Source of the DNA: Burkholderiaceae bacterium
GTDB taxonomy: Bacteria; Pseudomonadota; Gammaproteobacteria; Burkholderiales; Burkholderiaceae
Direction of reading: 5' to 3'
DNA: 24,792 bases
Assembly (NCBI GenBank): GCA_947372155.1
Contig: CANBSM010000121.1
Coordinates: forward strand, 1-24,792
The notes under the pieces were generated by a model. That model searched no databases. It was not told the DNA's origin and saw only the letters and a program-made list of their open reading frames with translations. Shown here one piece after another: positions 15,979 to 24,652 of this stretch (the first letter of the stretch is position 1; each line of letters starts with the position of its first letter). A program made the translations under genes and the position numbers.

Positions 15979-16920
15979 CTAGTAACGAATGCGTGGATCA
16001 AAAAAGACATACGATAAATCTATTAATAAATTAATGATCACGTATGTAGCAGAGAAAATTAAAATCACCCCTTGAATGATGGGATAGTCACGACGCAAAA
16101 TGGCATCCACAGTCAAGCGCCCTATTCCTGGAATAGCGAAAACAGTTTCCGTAACCACCGCTCCAGAGATGAGCAGGCCGATACCAATACCAATGATCGT
16201 AATGATAGGAACGGCCGCATTTTTAAGCGCATGGTGAATCATGATATTGCGCTCTGTTAAACCCTTAGCCTGCGCCGTCCGAATATAGTCTTGCGCCAAG
16301 ACATCTAAGACACTGGCGCGCGTAATGCGGGCAATTAAGGCTGCATACACCGTACCTAATGCAATGCTGGGTAAGATCAAATGCTTGAACCAAGGCCAAA
16401 TACCTTCGCTAATGGGAAGGTAGCCCTGCACTGGCAACCAATTTAATTGCAAGGAAAAGAGCAATATTAATAAGTAAGCCAGAACAAAAACGGGTATAGA
16501 AAATCCTAGAACAGAAAATCCCATAATGGCATGATCTAACTTACCCTCAGCACGGGCAGCTGCGATTGCACCGAGAGGCACGGAAGTCAAAATAGCCACA
16601 ATTAAAGTGCAAATCGTGAGAGATAAAGTAGGCTCTACCCTTTGCCCAATGAGTTTGGCAACAGGCAGACTATTGAAGATGGATGTCCCCAAATCACCAT
16701 GCATCAAAGCCCATACCCAACTTCCAAAGCGCACTAGAAATGGCTGATCTAGACCGAGAGATTGACGAATACGAGCGATATCCTCAGTCGTAGCCACATC
16801 TCCCGCAATCACAGCAGCGGGATCACCAGGCGTGAGATACAAGAGAGAGAAAACTACAAACGCAACGACGGCCATCACGACCACCGTTGCGCCCAAGCGT
16901 CTTACGATATAAGAAAGCAA
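15979..16920 (-). CDS. dppB: peptide-type ABC transporter permease (DppB type)
   Basis: This is the DppB/OppB partner permease. The 313-aa protein starts with the characteristic LSYIVRRLGATVVVMAVVAF helix. It has the LTPGDPAAVIAG periplasmic motif, the EAA loop (QDYIRTAQAKGLTERNIMIHHALKNAA) and the C-terminal DPRIRY. The start codon is TTG at 16920. It is supported by an AGGAG ribosome site seven bases upstream and by alignment with the normal DppB N-terminus; no ATG is suitably placed. It lies 34 bases after the binding-protein gene. Confidence 0.95.
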   Translation of the reverse strand: MLSYIVRRLGATVVVMAVVAFVVFSLLYLTPGDPAAVIAGDVATTEDIARIRQSLGLDQPFLVRFGSWVWALMHGDLGTSIFNSLPVAKLIGQRVEPTLSLTICTLIVAILTSVPLGAIAAARAEGKLDHAIMGFSVLGFSIPVFVLAYLLILLFSLQLNWLPVQGYLPISEGIWPWFKHLILPSIALGTVYAALIARITRASVLDVLAQDYIRTAQAKGLTERNIMIHHALKNAAVPIITIIGIGIGLLISGAVVTETVFAIPGIGRLTVDAILRRDYPIIQGVILIFSATYVIINLLIDLSYVFFDPRIRY

Positions 16921-16954
16921 AAAATAACTCCTAAAAACTTATTAATGAAGGAAA

Positions 16955-18556
16955 TTATTTTTTCTCCACGTTCCAAAGGAATGCCATTGGGGCAACAATA
17001 ATCCCGGAGAGATTAGTACGGTACGCCGTTGGCAAGATGAACTGGGCTGTTGGAATATAAGGCAGGAACTCAAATGCGCGAGCCTGCACTGCTTCAGCTG
17101 CTTTCTTAGCACCAGCTGCATTAGGTGCCTCAAAATACGCTTCACGCAAGGACTCTAGCTTTGGATCTGTAGGCCAGCCAAACCAAGCCTTTTCACCATT
17201 GCCACGCAATGCAAAGTTCACGCCAGGATTAAGCAAGTCAGGCCCAACTAGCCAAGTATGGAAAATAGACCAGCCGCCTTTTTCAACCGGCTCTTTTGAT
17301 GTGCGACGAGTAATTAAGCTACCCCAATCACCCGCCTGCAATTCCACATTTAAGCCTAATTTACGCAATAGCTCTGTAGTCAACAGGGATTGTGATTGAA
17401 CGATCGGCTGATCCGCTGCAGAAATAATGACAATCTTCTCGCCCTTATAGCCAGACTCCTTAACCAATGCTTTAGCAGCTTCAAAATCACGCTTACCTGT
17501 CAACAGTGTTGAGCCAACATTGCTAGCTAAAGGTGTGCCGCAGGTGAAGTAGGAAGCGCAAGGCTTACCGTTGTCTGCACTGCCAGCAATACCTAAAACA
17601 TAATCCTGTTGATTCACAACCATAGCAACTGCACGGCGTAGCTTCTCATTATTAAACGGAGGGTTTAAGAAGTTAAAGCGGATCAGACCCATTGAACCCA
17701 ATGGATCAATATTTTGAACCTTCACGCTACTATTTTTGGCAAGTACCGGAATGAGGTCTGGAGGCATCTGCTCCCACCAGTCAGCCTCGCCATTGCCCAA
17801 GGCATTGGCAGCAGTAGCTGCGTCAGGAATGTAAAGCCACTCTACGCGATCAACCTTAACCACCTTACCGCCTGAGGCCCAAGATGGCGCCTCCTTACGA
17901 GGAACGTAATCTGTATTTTTGACATAAATTACTTTGCTGCCAGGAACCCATTCGTCTTTAATCATTTTGAATGGGCCAGAGCCAGTAGGATCCGTGATGT
18001 TGGTAAACGCATCTGTCTTAGCAATACGCTCAGGCATGATGAATGGCACGTTAGAGGAAGGCTTACCCAAAGAATCCAATACAAAAGCAAAAGGCTTCTT
18101 TAACTTCAAAACGAAAGTTTTATCGTTTGTTGCACTCCAAGACTCGGTAGACTCAGCTAGTTTTTGACCAAGTCCATCACGTTTTGCCCAGCGTTCAAGA
18201 GAAGCGATCACGTCAGCTGAACGAACTGGTGCGCCATCATGAAACTTGAGGCCATCACGCAAAGTAAAGGTATAGGTTTTCTTATCAGGACTTACAGTGA
18301 ACTTATCCACCATTTGTGGCTTGATTTCAAACTTACTATCCATTGCGAACAGGGTGTCATACACCATATAACCATGGTTACGCGTGATGTAAGCCGTTGT
18401 GGTGATTGGATCTAAGATCTTGAGATCAGCCTGAGCAATAAATCTCAGGGTTTTTTGCTGTTGTGCTTGCGCTGGTATTGAAATTCCAGCAGTTCCGACT
18501 GCAACCGCAACAGGAATCACCGCCAACATTAACGAACGTCTTAATGTACTAATCAT
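16955..18556 (-). CDS. peptide-type ABC transporter substrate-binding protein (SBP_bac_5 family)
   Basis: This is the periplasmic binding protein that selects the importer's substrate; family members bind di- or oligopeptides, glutathione, nickel complexes or other amides. The 533-aa protein has a signal peptide (MISTLRRSLMLAVIPVAVAV..., cleaved after AQA at about residue 31). Family stretches include LDPITTTAYITRNHGYMVYDTLF, YTFTLRDGLKFHDGAPVRSADV, and FNFLNPPFNNEKLRRAVAMVVN. A CGGAGA ribosome site precedes the ATG. The 102-base gap upstream could hold a second promoter separate from the amidase. The amidase gene upstream on the same strand suggests an amide or peptide substrate. Confidence 0.94.
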   Translation of the reverse strand: MISTLRRSLMLAVIPVAVAVGTAGISIPAQAQQQKTLRFIAQADLKILDPITTTAYITRNHGYMVYDTLFAMDSKFEIKPQMVDKFTVSPDKKTYTFTLRDGLKFHDGAPVRSADVIASLERWAKRDGLGQKLAESTESWSATNDKTFVLKLKKPFAFVLDSLGKPSSNVPFIMPERIAKTDAFTNITDPTGSGPFKMIKDEWVPGSKVIYVKNTDYVPRKEAPSWASGGKVVKVDRVEWLYIPDAATAANALGNGEADWWEQMPPDLIPVLAKNSSVKVQNIDPLGSMGLIRFNFLNPPFNNEKLRRAVAMVVNQQDYVLGIAGSADNGKPCASYFTCGTPLASNVGSTLLTGKRDFEAAKALVKESGYKGEKIVIISAADQPIVQSQSLLTTELLRKLGLNVELQAGDWGSLITRRTSKEPVEKGGWSIFHTWLVGPDLLNPGVNFALRGNGEKAWFGWPTDPKLESLREAYFEAPNAAGAKKAAEAVQARAFEFLPYIPTAQFILPTAYRTNLSGIIVAPMAFLWNVEKK

Positions 18557-18658
18557 ATTGTCTCCGTAATTAAACGTGCTGCAAAACCAACTTTATTGTT
18601 ATGAATACTGCGCTTATCACTCTATACAACTGAACTGCCTACAAGAATCTATTACGCT
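18557..18658 (-). promoter_or_regulatory. possible promoter between amidase and binding-protein genes
   Basis: This is a 102-base AT-rich spacer, far longer than other gaps in this operon. On the minus strand TTGTAT and TATTCA are separated by 16 bases and lie about 55-80 bases before the binding-protein ATG, a weak match to a sigma-70 promoter. I see no operator or terminator. Confidence 0.25.
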
Positions 18659-20020
18659 TTAGTTTGGTGCATCTAAGTAAGTTTTTACCATATATAAAAG
18701 TTTGCGTTCTTGAAATTTTTTCCCCACGAGTTGGACACCCGCCAAACTAGGCGCAGATAAGTCAAAGCCGTCTTTGGCAAATATTAGGGGCTTCCCTAAT
18801 ATAGGCAGGCCAGCAGCGCCCATGGGAAGGCTCAACTCCCTCAGTGGCTTAGCTGCCTCAGGTAAGCCACTCTCCACGACTGGTCCGCAAGGCGTTAATG
18901 GCAAGGCGAGCATATCTACAGATCCAATTATTTTGGACATAGCCTGCCGAAAGTCCTCCAACTTGCCATAGGCAACACGAAGTACATCAGGATCAAGTGA
19001 AGCTGAATGACGAAGCTCGTTAATGACGGGTTTACCTAGCTTATCGGCAAAGGCCTCCACTTCTCCACACATCTCTCTAAAGTCTAGCAAAAACTCCATT
19101 TGCAAGACTGTTAAGGCGCAATGGGTAGCTGCAGCAAAATTTGGCCAAGACTGCTCAACAAAGCTAACCTCCCCCCGCTTCTGTGCATCACGCATAAACT
19201 GTTGAAAAGCATTCGCCACGCCACTGTCGACCCCAGCAAGCAAACTAGGATCCCAACCAATTTTGATAGAGGCGGGTTTGCCATCAGACTTGAACTCAGT
19301 GGATTTGGGCAAGAAAGAGGCGCCCAGGAAGTAATCACAATCCTCCATAGAGCGAACAATCGGACCAACCACATCCAAAGCTCTTGAACGTGGCACAACT
19401 CCATCCAAAGGAAAAGAGTCGCTTGAAGGTCTTAAACCCACAATACCGCACCATGCTGCAGGCATCCGAATGGAACCTCCGGTATCGGAACCAAGAGCCA
19501 TTGGAATAATCCCCATAGCAACCGCTCTTGCACTACCGCTAGACGAGCCGCCCGATAGGCATCCCAGTAAATGCGGATTTTGTACATTGCCAAAATGCGC
19601 ATTTTCGCCTGTTAAACCCACTGCCCATTCATTCATATTGGTTTTACCAATCGGAATTGCCCCTCGATCAATCAGCCCCTGAAGCACCGAAGCTGTTTTC
19701 GCAGCTTTCCTGGAGTAAGCCTTAGGGCTACCAGCGCTCGTATTAAAGCCGCACCAATCAATATTGTCTTTTACAGCAAATGGGATACCGCAAAGATCAC
19801 CACATTCCTCACCCCTACTGAGCTTGGCATCAAGCCCATCCGCAAGAGCTAATGCATACTCTGATTGGAGGCTAATAAAGCTCGGAGAAGCCTTGGAATC
19901 AAGCATTTCCTTGCTAGCAAGTTGCAATGCAAGCTCTACCTGTGAGCGCGCTGTACTCTTACCTGACTTAATATCCGCTACGATATCCTGTAATGAGGGC
20001 CATGTGTAATAAGGCTTCAT
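18659..20020 (-). CDS. amidase signature family hydrolase
   Basis: This is a cytoplasmic amidase with the Ser-cisSer-Lys triad, which hydrolyses an amide to a carboxylate and ammonia or an amine. The triad is visible: K84 (PFAVKDNID), S159 in GGSSSGSA and nucleophile S183 in GSDTGGSIRMP. The 453-aa length is normal for a stand-alone enzyme. Nothing shows a GatA role, as gatB and gatC are absent. Allophanate-hydrolase-like or aryl/aliphatic amidase activity is possible. The ATG lacks an obvious ribosome site. It leads the minus-strand run ahead of a peptide/amide importer, so the two may act on the same substrate. It is divergent from the SnoaL-like gene. Confidence 0.92.
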   Translation of the reverse strand: MKPYYTWPSLQDIVADIKSGKSTARSQVELALQLASKEMLDSKASPSFISLQSEYALALADGLDAKLSRGEECGDLCGIPFAVKDNIDWCGFNTSAGSPKAYSRKAAKTASVLQGLIDRGAIPIGKTNMNEWAVGLTGENAHFGNVQNPHLLGCLSGGSSSGSARAVAMGIIPMALGSDTGGSIRMPAAWCGIVGLRPSSDSFPLDGVVPRSRALDVVGPIVRSMEDCDYFLGASFLPKSTEFKSDGKPASIKIGWDPSLLAGVDSGVANAFQQFMRDAQKRGEVSFVEQSWPNFAAATHCALTVLQMEFLLDFREMCGEVEAFADKLGKPVINELRHSASLDPDVLRVAYGKLEDFRQAMSKIIGSVDMLALPLTPCGPVVESGLPEAAKPLRELSLPMGAAGLPILGKPLIFAKDGFDLSAPSLAGVQLVGKKFQERKLLYMVKTYLDAPN

Positions 20021-20158
20021 AGCAAGATGCCATTTTCTAGATTGTCCAAATATTTCAAATGGCTACTCATCTTTGTCTCAAGTTTTTATAGTAATAATTC
20101 GATACTATAGTATTTTTATTCGGACCTACCTCCACCCAACGAGAGCTTAAATATTGCC
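20021..20158. promoter_or_regulatory. divergent promoter region between amidase and SnoaL-like genes
   Basis: This 138-base AT-rich gap separates divergent genes. It contains the perfect 12-base palindrome ATACTATAGTAT at 20102-20113. The heptamer TATAGTA occurs twice as a direct repeat (20087-20093 and 20106-20112, 19 bases apart). Two related half-sites about two helical turns apart suggest a dimeric regulator, but TATAGT could also serve as a -10 element. No regulator gene is adjacent. Confidence 0.45.
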
Positions 20159-20557
20159 ATGCAAAATAATGAAGATGCAATGACCCCATCCAAGCTGGCA
20201 GCATTTAGCGCCGCCTGGAATCGTCATGATATTGAGGCTCTCATGAGCTTTATGAGTGATGACTGTGTATTTCAGACTGCGGCAGGCCCCGATGCCTGTG
20301 GCGCAAGACATGAAGGGATTGCAGCAGTGAGACTGGCATTTGAAAGTGCTTGGCAAAACTTTCCTGATGCACAATGGATAAATGATCGACACTTTGTCGA
20401 TCAAAACTTTGGCGTATCAGAGTGGACTTTTACTGGCACAGCAGCCGACGGCACCCGAGTTGAAGCAGATGGCGTGGATATCTTTATTTTTAAGAATGGC
20501 AAGATTCAATTGAAAAATGCCTTTCGCAAGAATCGACCTAACCTACCAGCAAAATAA
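20159..20557 (+). CDS. SnoaL-like / NTF2-fold protein
   Basis: This is a small cytoplasmic protein of the SnoaL-like polyketide cyclase / NTF2 superfamily, a cone-shaped fold used by many enzymes and binding proteins. The 132-aa protein has FSAAWNRHDIEALMSFMSDDCVF at the N-terminal helix and first strand, RHEGIAAVRLAFESAW, and the closing strands DGVDIFIFKNGKI. These match the family layout, but the function is not predictable. The ATG at 20159 has GAGAG somewhat far upstream; an ATG at 20180 with AAGA before it is an alternative. It lies 26 bases ahead of the FAD oxidoreductase gene and is likely cotranscribed with it. Confidence 0.85.
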   Translation: MQNNEDAMTPSKLAAFSAAWNRHDIEALMSFMSDDCVFQTAAGPDACGARHEGIAAVRLAFESAWQNFPDAQWINDRHFVDQNFGVSEWTFTGTAADGTRVEADGVDIFIFKNGKIQLKNAFRKNRPNLPAK

Positions 20558-20583
20558 GCGGGAATGCCCTAGACTGAGTCCCC

Positions 20584-21981
20584 ATGAAATCTGATTTGCT
20601 GTATGACCCGCTTTATGACCCACTTACTTCTTCAAATCCAGGAGCGGGTCGAGACTATGCGCCCAGTTATTGGGTAGCTAGCGCTGGCGATCCACCCAAA
20701 ACGGATGGTCCAATCACGCGAGACATTGATACCGATGTTGTGGTCATTGGATCTGGATCAACTGGTGTGTCTACAGCGCTCTACTTGGCCCAGGAGCATG
20801 GCATTCAGGCAGTGATATTAGAAGCCAATCAAACTGCCTGGGGCTGCTCTAGCAGGAGTGGCGGACAAGGTCAAAATGCCAGCGGTCGGCTATCTCGCTC
20901 TCAATGGATTGAGCGCTGGGGTTTAGATACCGCGAAGAAATTAGATAGAGAAATATTTACCGGCTTTGAAAACTTTAAAGATCTAGTGAGTCAAATTGAC
21001 TGTGATGCTACTGATGGTGGGCACCTCTATGTGGCACATCGTCCAGAGAAGATGGTTTATTTGCAGAATGAAGCGAGGGTTCGTAAAGATAGTTTTGGAT
21101 ACGATCCTTTATTAATGAGTGCGCAAGAATTACAAGAGCAATACTGCGACGATCGTGATGCTGCAGGAGCGCTTTTAGAGCGTGAAGGCGTTGGCATTCA
21201 TCCACTCAAATTTACTTTTGGCTTGCTCAAAAAAGCACAAAGTCTTGGGATAAAAATTCATACAAGTAGCCCCGTGGAGTCATGGGAAACAATTGATGGC
21301 GTGCATCATATTCAAACTCCTGGCGGCATAGTGCGGGCTAAACGTATTGCGATCTGTACTGGTGGATACGGTATGCAAGGATTAAAGCCGATTAAAAATC
21401 GCATCTTACCAATCCTTTCTAATTCAGTGGTTACAAGGCCCCTTACAAATGCGGAAATAGACGCCTGTAATTTTCGCTCGCATACCTTCCTGACAGACAC
21501 TCGCACGCTACGCTTTTACTATCGCCTCCTAAAAGATAATCGCTTGCAGTTGGGCAGTCGTAGCTCAATTAGCGGTGCGGATGCTAAATCACCCGAACAC
21601 CTGAAGCTCTTAACGGATGCGATTGCTAGAAAGTTTCCACCGCTTGCAGGAATTCAGATTGATTACTCATGGTGGGGCTGGGTAGATGTTAGTCACGACA
21701 TGATGCCGCGAATTACGCAACCAGATCCGAAGCAAATGGTTTGGCATGCTTTGGGTTATGGCGGTAACGGGGTTTCCTTCTCCACCTGGGCCGGAAAGCG
21801 CTTGGCTGAAATGGTTGCCGGTAGCAAAGCGAATTCAGAAGTCTTTAAGCTGCCGATATACAACTCCCCCCTAGAATTTCCAAACCTGTTTGGGAAAGCA
21901 CGATCTGAAGCCTTTGCACCATTTAGGAGATTGGGTCAGAGCTTTCTATATAAGTGGTATTGGTATAAAGATGAAAAGTAA
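20584..21981 (+). CDS. FAD-dependent amine oxidoreductase (DAO family, PuuB-like)
   Basis: This is an FAD oxidoreductase of the D-amino acid oxidase fold, in the group that includes gamma-glutamylputrescine oxidase PuuB. It likely oxidises a C-N bond of an amine or amino acid. The 465-aa protein has the N-terminal YAPSYWVASA block seen in PuuB-like enzymes, the dinucleotide-binding VVVIGSGSTGVSTALYLA with E80 at the end of strand 2, CSSRSGGQGQNASG, and C-terminal YSWWGWVDVSHDMMP and GYGGNGVSFSTWAG. The N-terminus carries a small tandem duplication (YDPLYDPL, from a near-repeat of 12 bases). A gamma-glutamyltransferase gene downstream makes gamma-glutamyl amine chemistry conceivable, but other puu genes are absent, so the substrate stays open. 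Confidence 0.88.
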   Translation: MKSDLLYDPLYDPLTSSNPGAGRDYAPSYWVASAGDPPKTDGPITRDIDTDVVVIGSGSTGVSTALYLAQEHGIQAVILEANQTAWGCSSRSGGQGQNASGRLSRSQWIERWGLDTAKKLDREIFTGFENFKDLVSQIDCDATDGGHLYVAHRPEKMVYLQNEARVRKDSFGYDPLLMSAQELQEQYCDDRDAAGALLEREGVGIHPLKFTFGLLKKAQSLGIKIHTSSPVESWETIDGVHHIQTPGGIVRAKRIAICTGGYGMQGLKPIKNRILPILSNSVVTRPLTNAEIDACNFRSHTFLTDTRTLRFYYRLLKDNRLQLGSRSSISGADAKSPEHLKLLTDAIARKFPPLAGIQIDYSWWGWVDVSHDMMPRITQPDPKQMVWHALGYGGNGVSFSTWAGKRLAEMVAGSKANSEVFKLPIYNSPLEFPNLFGKARSEAFAPFRRLGQSFLYKWYWYKDEK

Positions 21982-22033
21982 ATTCAACACGTCAAACTTC
22001 AATTTATTAACGATGTATAAATCAAAGATCTCC

Positions 22034-23014
22034 ATGAAACTTATTCAACGCCTCGTACTTAGCACAACATTTTCTCTTGGCCTAATAAGTGCCAGTATTG
22101 CCGCACCCGATACCGATTGGCCCAAAAAACCAATCCAAATGATTCTCTCCTTTCCTGCGGGAGGTTCGACTGACGTTTTTGCACGCAGTATTGCTGCACC
22201 GCTGGGAGAGGCCTTAGGCCAGGCAGTTGTGATTGAGAATAAGCCAGGTGCTGGCGGCGTCATTGGCATGACTGCAGCAGCCAAAGCGAATCCTGATGGC
22301 TACACGATTCACTTTAGTGCATTGACTAACCAAGCAATTGCACAAGCACTGTTTAATAATCCAACTGTGAACTTAGAAAAGGATTTTGCTTCGGTAGCTC
22401 TGGTTGGTTCCATACCGCATGTTCTAGAAGTCAACCCAAGCGTTCCGGCAAAGAATATGCCTGAACTCATTGCCTTTATTAAGTCTAAAAATGGTAACTT
22501 TAATTATGCCTCCCAAGGCAATGGAACCCTATCGCATCTTGAGGCGCAACTATTTATGCAGCGCATCGGTGTGACTGGAGTTCACATCCCTTACAAAGGC
22601 AGTAGTTTTGCATTACCCGACTTAATTGCTGGCAATACCTTAATGATGTTTGATAGCCTTACTGCATCATTACCGCATATTCAAAGCGGAAAACTCAGAC
22701 CTATCGCCATCGCTTCATCGGAGCGCTCACCTCTAATGCCTAATGTGCCAACTTTTGAGCAAGATGGCATGAAAAAATTTGATGTAGAAAATTTATTTGC
22801 TATTTATGCGCCTAAGGGAACTCCGCCTTCTGTAATTGCCCGCTTAGAAAGAGAGATTCGCAAAATTTTGACTAACCCAGATTTTAAAAATAAGTTAGCC
22901 AATCAAGGTATTCATCCGCAGTTTGCCAACTCTGAAAAATTGACTGAAATTACTATCGCAGAACAAGCCAAATGGGCAAAGAGCGTAAAAGCAGCCAACA
23001 TTAAGATTGATTAA
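22034..23014 (+). CDS. Bug/TctC family tripartite tricarboxylate-type solute-binding protein
   Basis: This is a periplasmic binding protein of the Bug family, greatly expanded in Burkholderiales, which binds carboxylates, amino acids or similar compounds. From the ATG at 22034 the protein is 326 aa with a signal peptide (MKLIQRLVLSTTFSLGLISA..., cleaved near residue 24). It shows the two Bug loops: WPKKPIQMILSFPAGGSTDVFAR and VIENKPGAGGVIG. The downstream HIPYKGSSFALPDLIAG and VPTFEQDG motifs also fit. An in-frame frame reaches back into the oxidoreductase gene, but only the start at 22034 gives a proper signal peptide. No tctA or tctB membrane genes are adjacent, so it is an orphan that must borrow a transporter or act as a sensor. 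Confidence 0.92.
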   Translation: MKLIQRLVLSTTFSLGLISASIAAPDTDWPKKPIQMILSFPAGGSTDVFARSIAAPLGEALGQAVVIENKPGAGGVIGMTAAAKANPDGYTIHFSALTNQAIAQALFNNPTVNLEKDFASVALVGSIPHVLEVNPSVPAKNMPELIAFIKSKNGNFNYASQGNGTLSHLEAQLFMQRIGVTGVHIPYKGSSFALPDLIAGNTLMMFDSLTASLPHIQSGKLRPIAIASSERSPLMPNVPTFEQDGMKKFDVENLFAIYAPKGTPPSVIARLEREIRKILTNPDFKNKLANQGIHPQFANSEKLTEITIAEQAKWAKSVKAANIKID

Positions 23015-23046
23015 GTCACTGCATTTTTTAAATAGAAGAACACATT

Positions 23047-24636
23047 ATGTTGATTTCCCCTCCTTTTGGCGGCGGCCGTGCCCCGGTTCTAGCCAAAAAT
23101 ACGGTTGCAAGTTCTCAGCCACTAGCTACACAGGCTGGTGTTGAAGCTCTACAAAATGGTGGTAACGCTGTTGATGCAGCCCTCGCAACCGCCATCACAC
23201 TCACGGTAGTTGAGCCTACGATGAATGGTATCGGTGGAGATGGCTTTGCAATTCTTTGGGATGGCAAAAAAATTCACGGCCTAAATGCTTCTGGTCGTGC
23301 CCCTGCTGCCTGGACTCCAGAATATTTTGCCGGCAAAACGGAGATGGATCTGATTGGTTGGAATACCGTCACTGTTCCTGGGATGGTGGCAGGCTGGATT
23401 GAGCTGTCCAGAAAATTTGGCAAGCTTCCTTTTGCACAATTATTTAAACGTGCGATCGACTATGCAGAAAACGGTTTTCCGGTTTCACCAGTCATTGCGC
23501 GCCAATGGCGGGAAGCCATTCCGATTCTGAAGAATCAACCAGGCTTTACCGAATCTTTTTTGATTGATGGCAAAGCACCTCAAGCTGGTCAGATCTGGAA
23601 ATATCCAGCACAAGCTAAAACCCTCAAGGAAATCGCTGCCACAGAAGGTGAATCTTTTTATAAAGGCCCACTTGCGAAAAGCATGGTGGACTTTGCAGGG
23701 GCAACTGGCGGCTGCTTCACAATGCAAGACTTCGCAGACAATCGACCAGAGTGGGTTGAGCCGCTTGCCTTTGATTATGGTGACTACACCCTCCATGAAA
23801 TCCCACCAAATGGTTCTGGGATTGCAGCGCAAATTGCTTTAGGTATTTTGCAGGCAGCCAATGTGAAGCAATATCCAGCTAATTCTGCGCAGCGTATTCA
23901 CTTGCAGATTGAGGCAATGCGGATGGCGTTTGCCGATGTCTATGCTTATGTTTCTGATGCGCGCTCCATGCAGATGCCGGTGAACTCTCTACTTAATAGG
24001 GATTACTTAGCTAAACGTGCAGCGTTGATTGATCACAATAAGGCTGGTAGCTATGGCGCTGGCGATCCACATTCAGGTGGCACTGTTTATCTTTGCGCCG
24101 CAGATGAATCCGGCATGATGATTTCGTACATCCAATCGAACTTCAAGGGATTTGGCTCTGGTGTAGTTGCTCCGGGTGGCATCGCTTTTCATAATCGCGG
24201 TATGAGTTTTAGATTGGAAGATGGACATCCTAATCAAGTTGCTCCAGGCAAACGCCCATTCCATACTATTCTGCCTGCCTTCTTGACCAAGGATGGCAAA
24301 CCAACCATGGCCTTTGGTGTCATGGGTGGCAATATGCAGCCACAGGGTCATATTCAATTCGTGATGCGCTTTGTAGATGAATACCTCAATCCTCAGGCAT
24401 GTTCAGATGCGCCACGCTGGCGTATTGATGACTTAGGCAAGCTCACTGTTGAAGCCTCGATGCCAGCAAACGTTGTGGAGGGATTAAAAGCGCTTGGTCA
24501 TGAAGTTGCTGTACAACCCCCTAATAGCCTAGACTTTGGCAGCGCGCAAGCAATCGCTAAATTAAATGAAGATGCAGATTCTGCTTATATTGCTGGCAGT
24601 GATCATCGTCGGGATGGATTGGCGGCTGGGTTTTAG
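23047..24636 (+). CDS. ggt: cytoplasmic gamma-glutamyltransferase family protein
   Basis: This is an Ntn-hydrolase of the gamma-glutamyltransferase family, which self-cleaves at a threonine to form two subunits and hydrolyses or transfers gamma-glutamyl groups. Some relatives act on other acyl groups. The 529-aa protein has ASSQPLATQAGVEALQNGGN near the N-terminus, GIGGDGFAILWDG, and the expected processing/nucleophile threonine T346 in HSGGTVYLCAAD. This lines up with the TTHYSVVD site of classical GGT, but with Gly-Gly before it and Val-Tyr after it. There is no signal peptide, unlike periplasmic E. coli GGT, so it resembles the YwrD-like cytoplasmic branch. AGAAG precedes the ATG. It is 32 bases after the Bug gene. 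Confidence 0.9.
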   Translation: MLISPPFGGGRAPVLAKNTVASSQPLATQAGVEALQNGGNAVDAALATAITLTVVEPTMNGIGGDGFAILWDGKKIHGLNASGRAPAAWTPEYFAGKTEMDLIGWNTVTVPGMVAGWIELSRKFGKLPFAQLFKRAIDYAENGFPVSPVIARQWREAIPILKNQPGFTESFLIDGKAPQAGQIWKYPAQAKTLKEIAATEGESFYKGPLAKSMVDFAGATGGCFTMQDFADNRPEWVEPLAFDYGDYTLHEIPPNGSGIAAQIALGILQAANVKQYPANSAQRIHLQIEAMRMAFADVYAYVSDARSMQMPVNSLLNRDYLAKRAALIDHNKAGSYGAGDPHSGGTVYLCAADESGMMISYIQSNFKGFGSGVVAPGGIAFHNRGMSFRLEDGHPNQVAPGKRPFHTILPAFLTKDGKPTMAFGVMGGNMQPQGHIQFVMRFVDEYLNPQACSDAPRWRIDDLGKLTVEASMPANVVEGLKALGHEVAVQPPNSLDFGSAQAIAKLNEDADSAYIAGSDHRRDGLAAGF

Positions 24637-24652
24637 TTCGTGAATATAACTT

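Noticed and set aside
21890..22033. Long N-terminal extension of the Bug protein into the FAD oxidoreductase gene
   Set aside because: It would bury the signal peptide; the start at 22034 gives a normal length and secretion signal.
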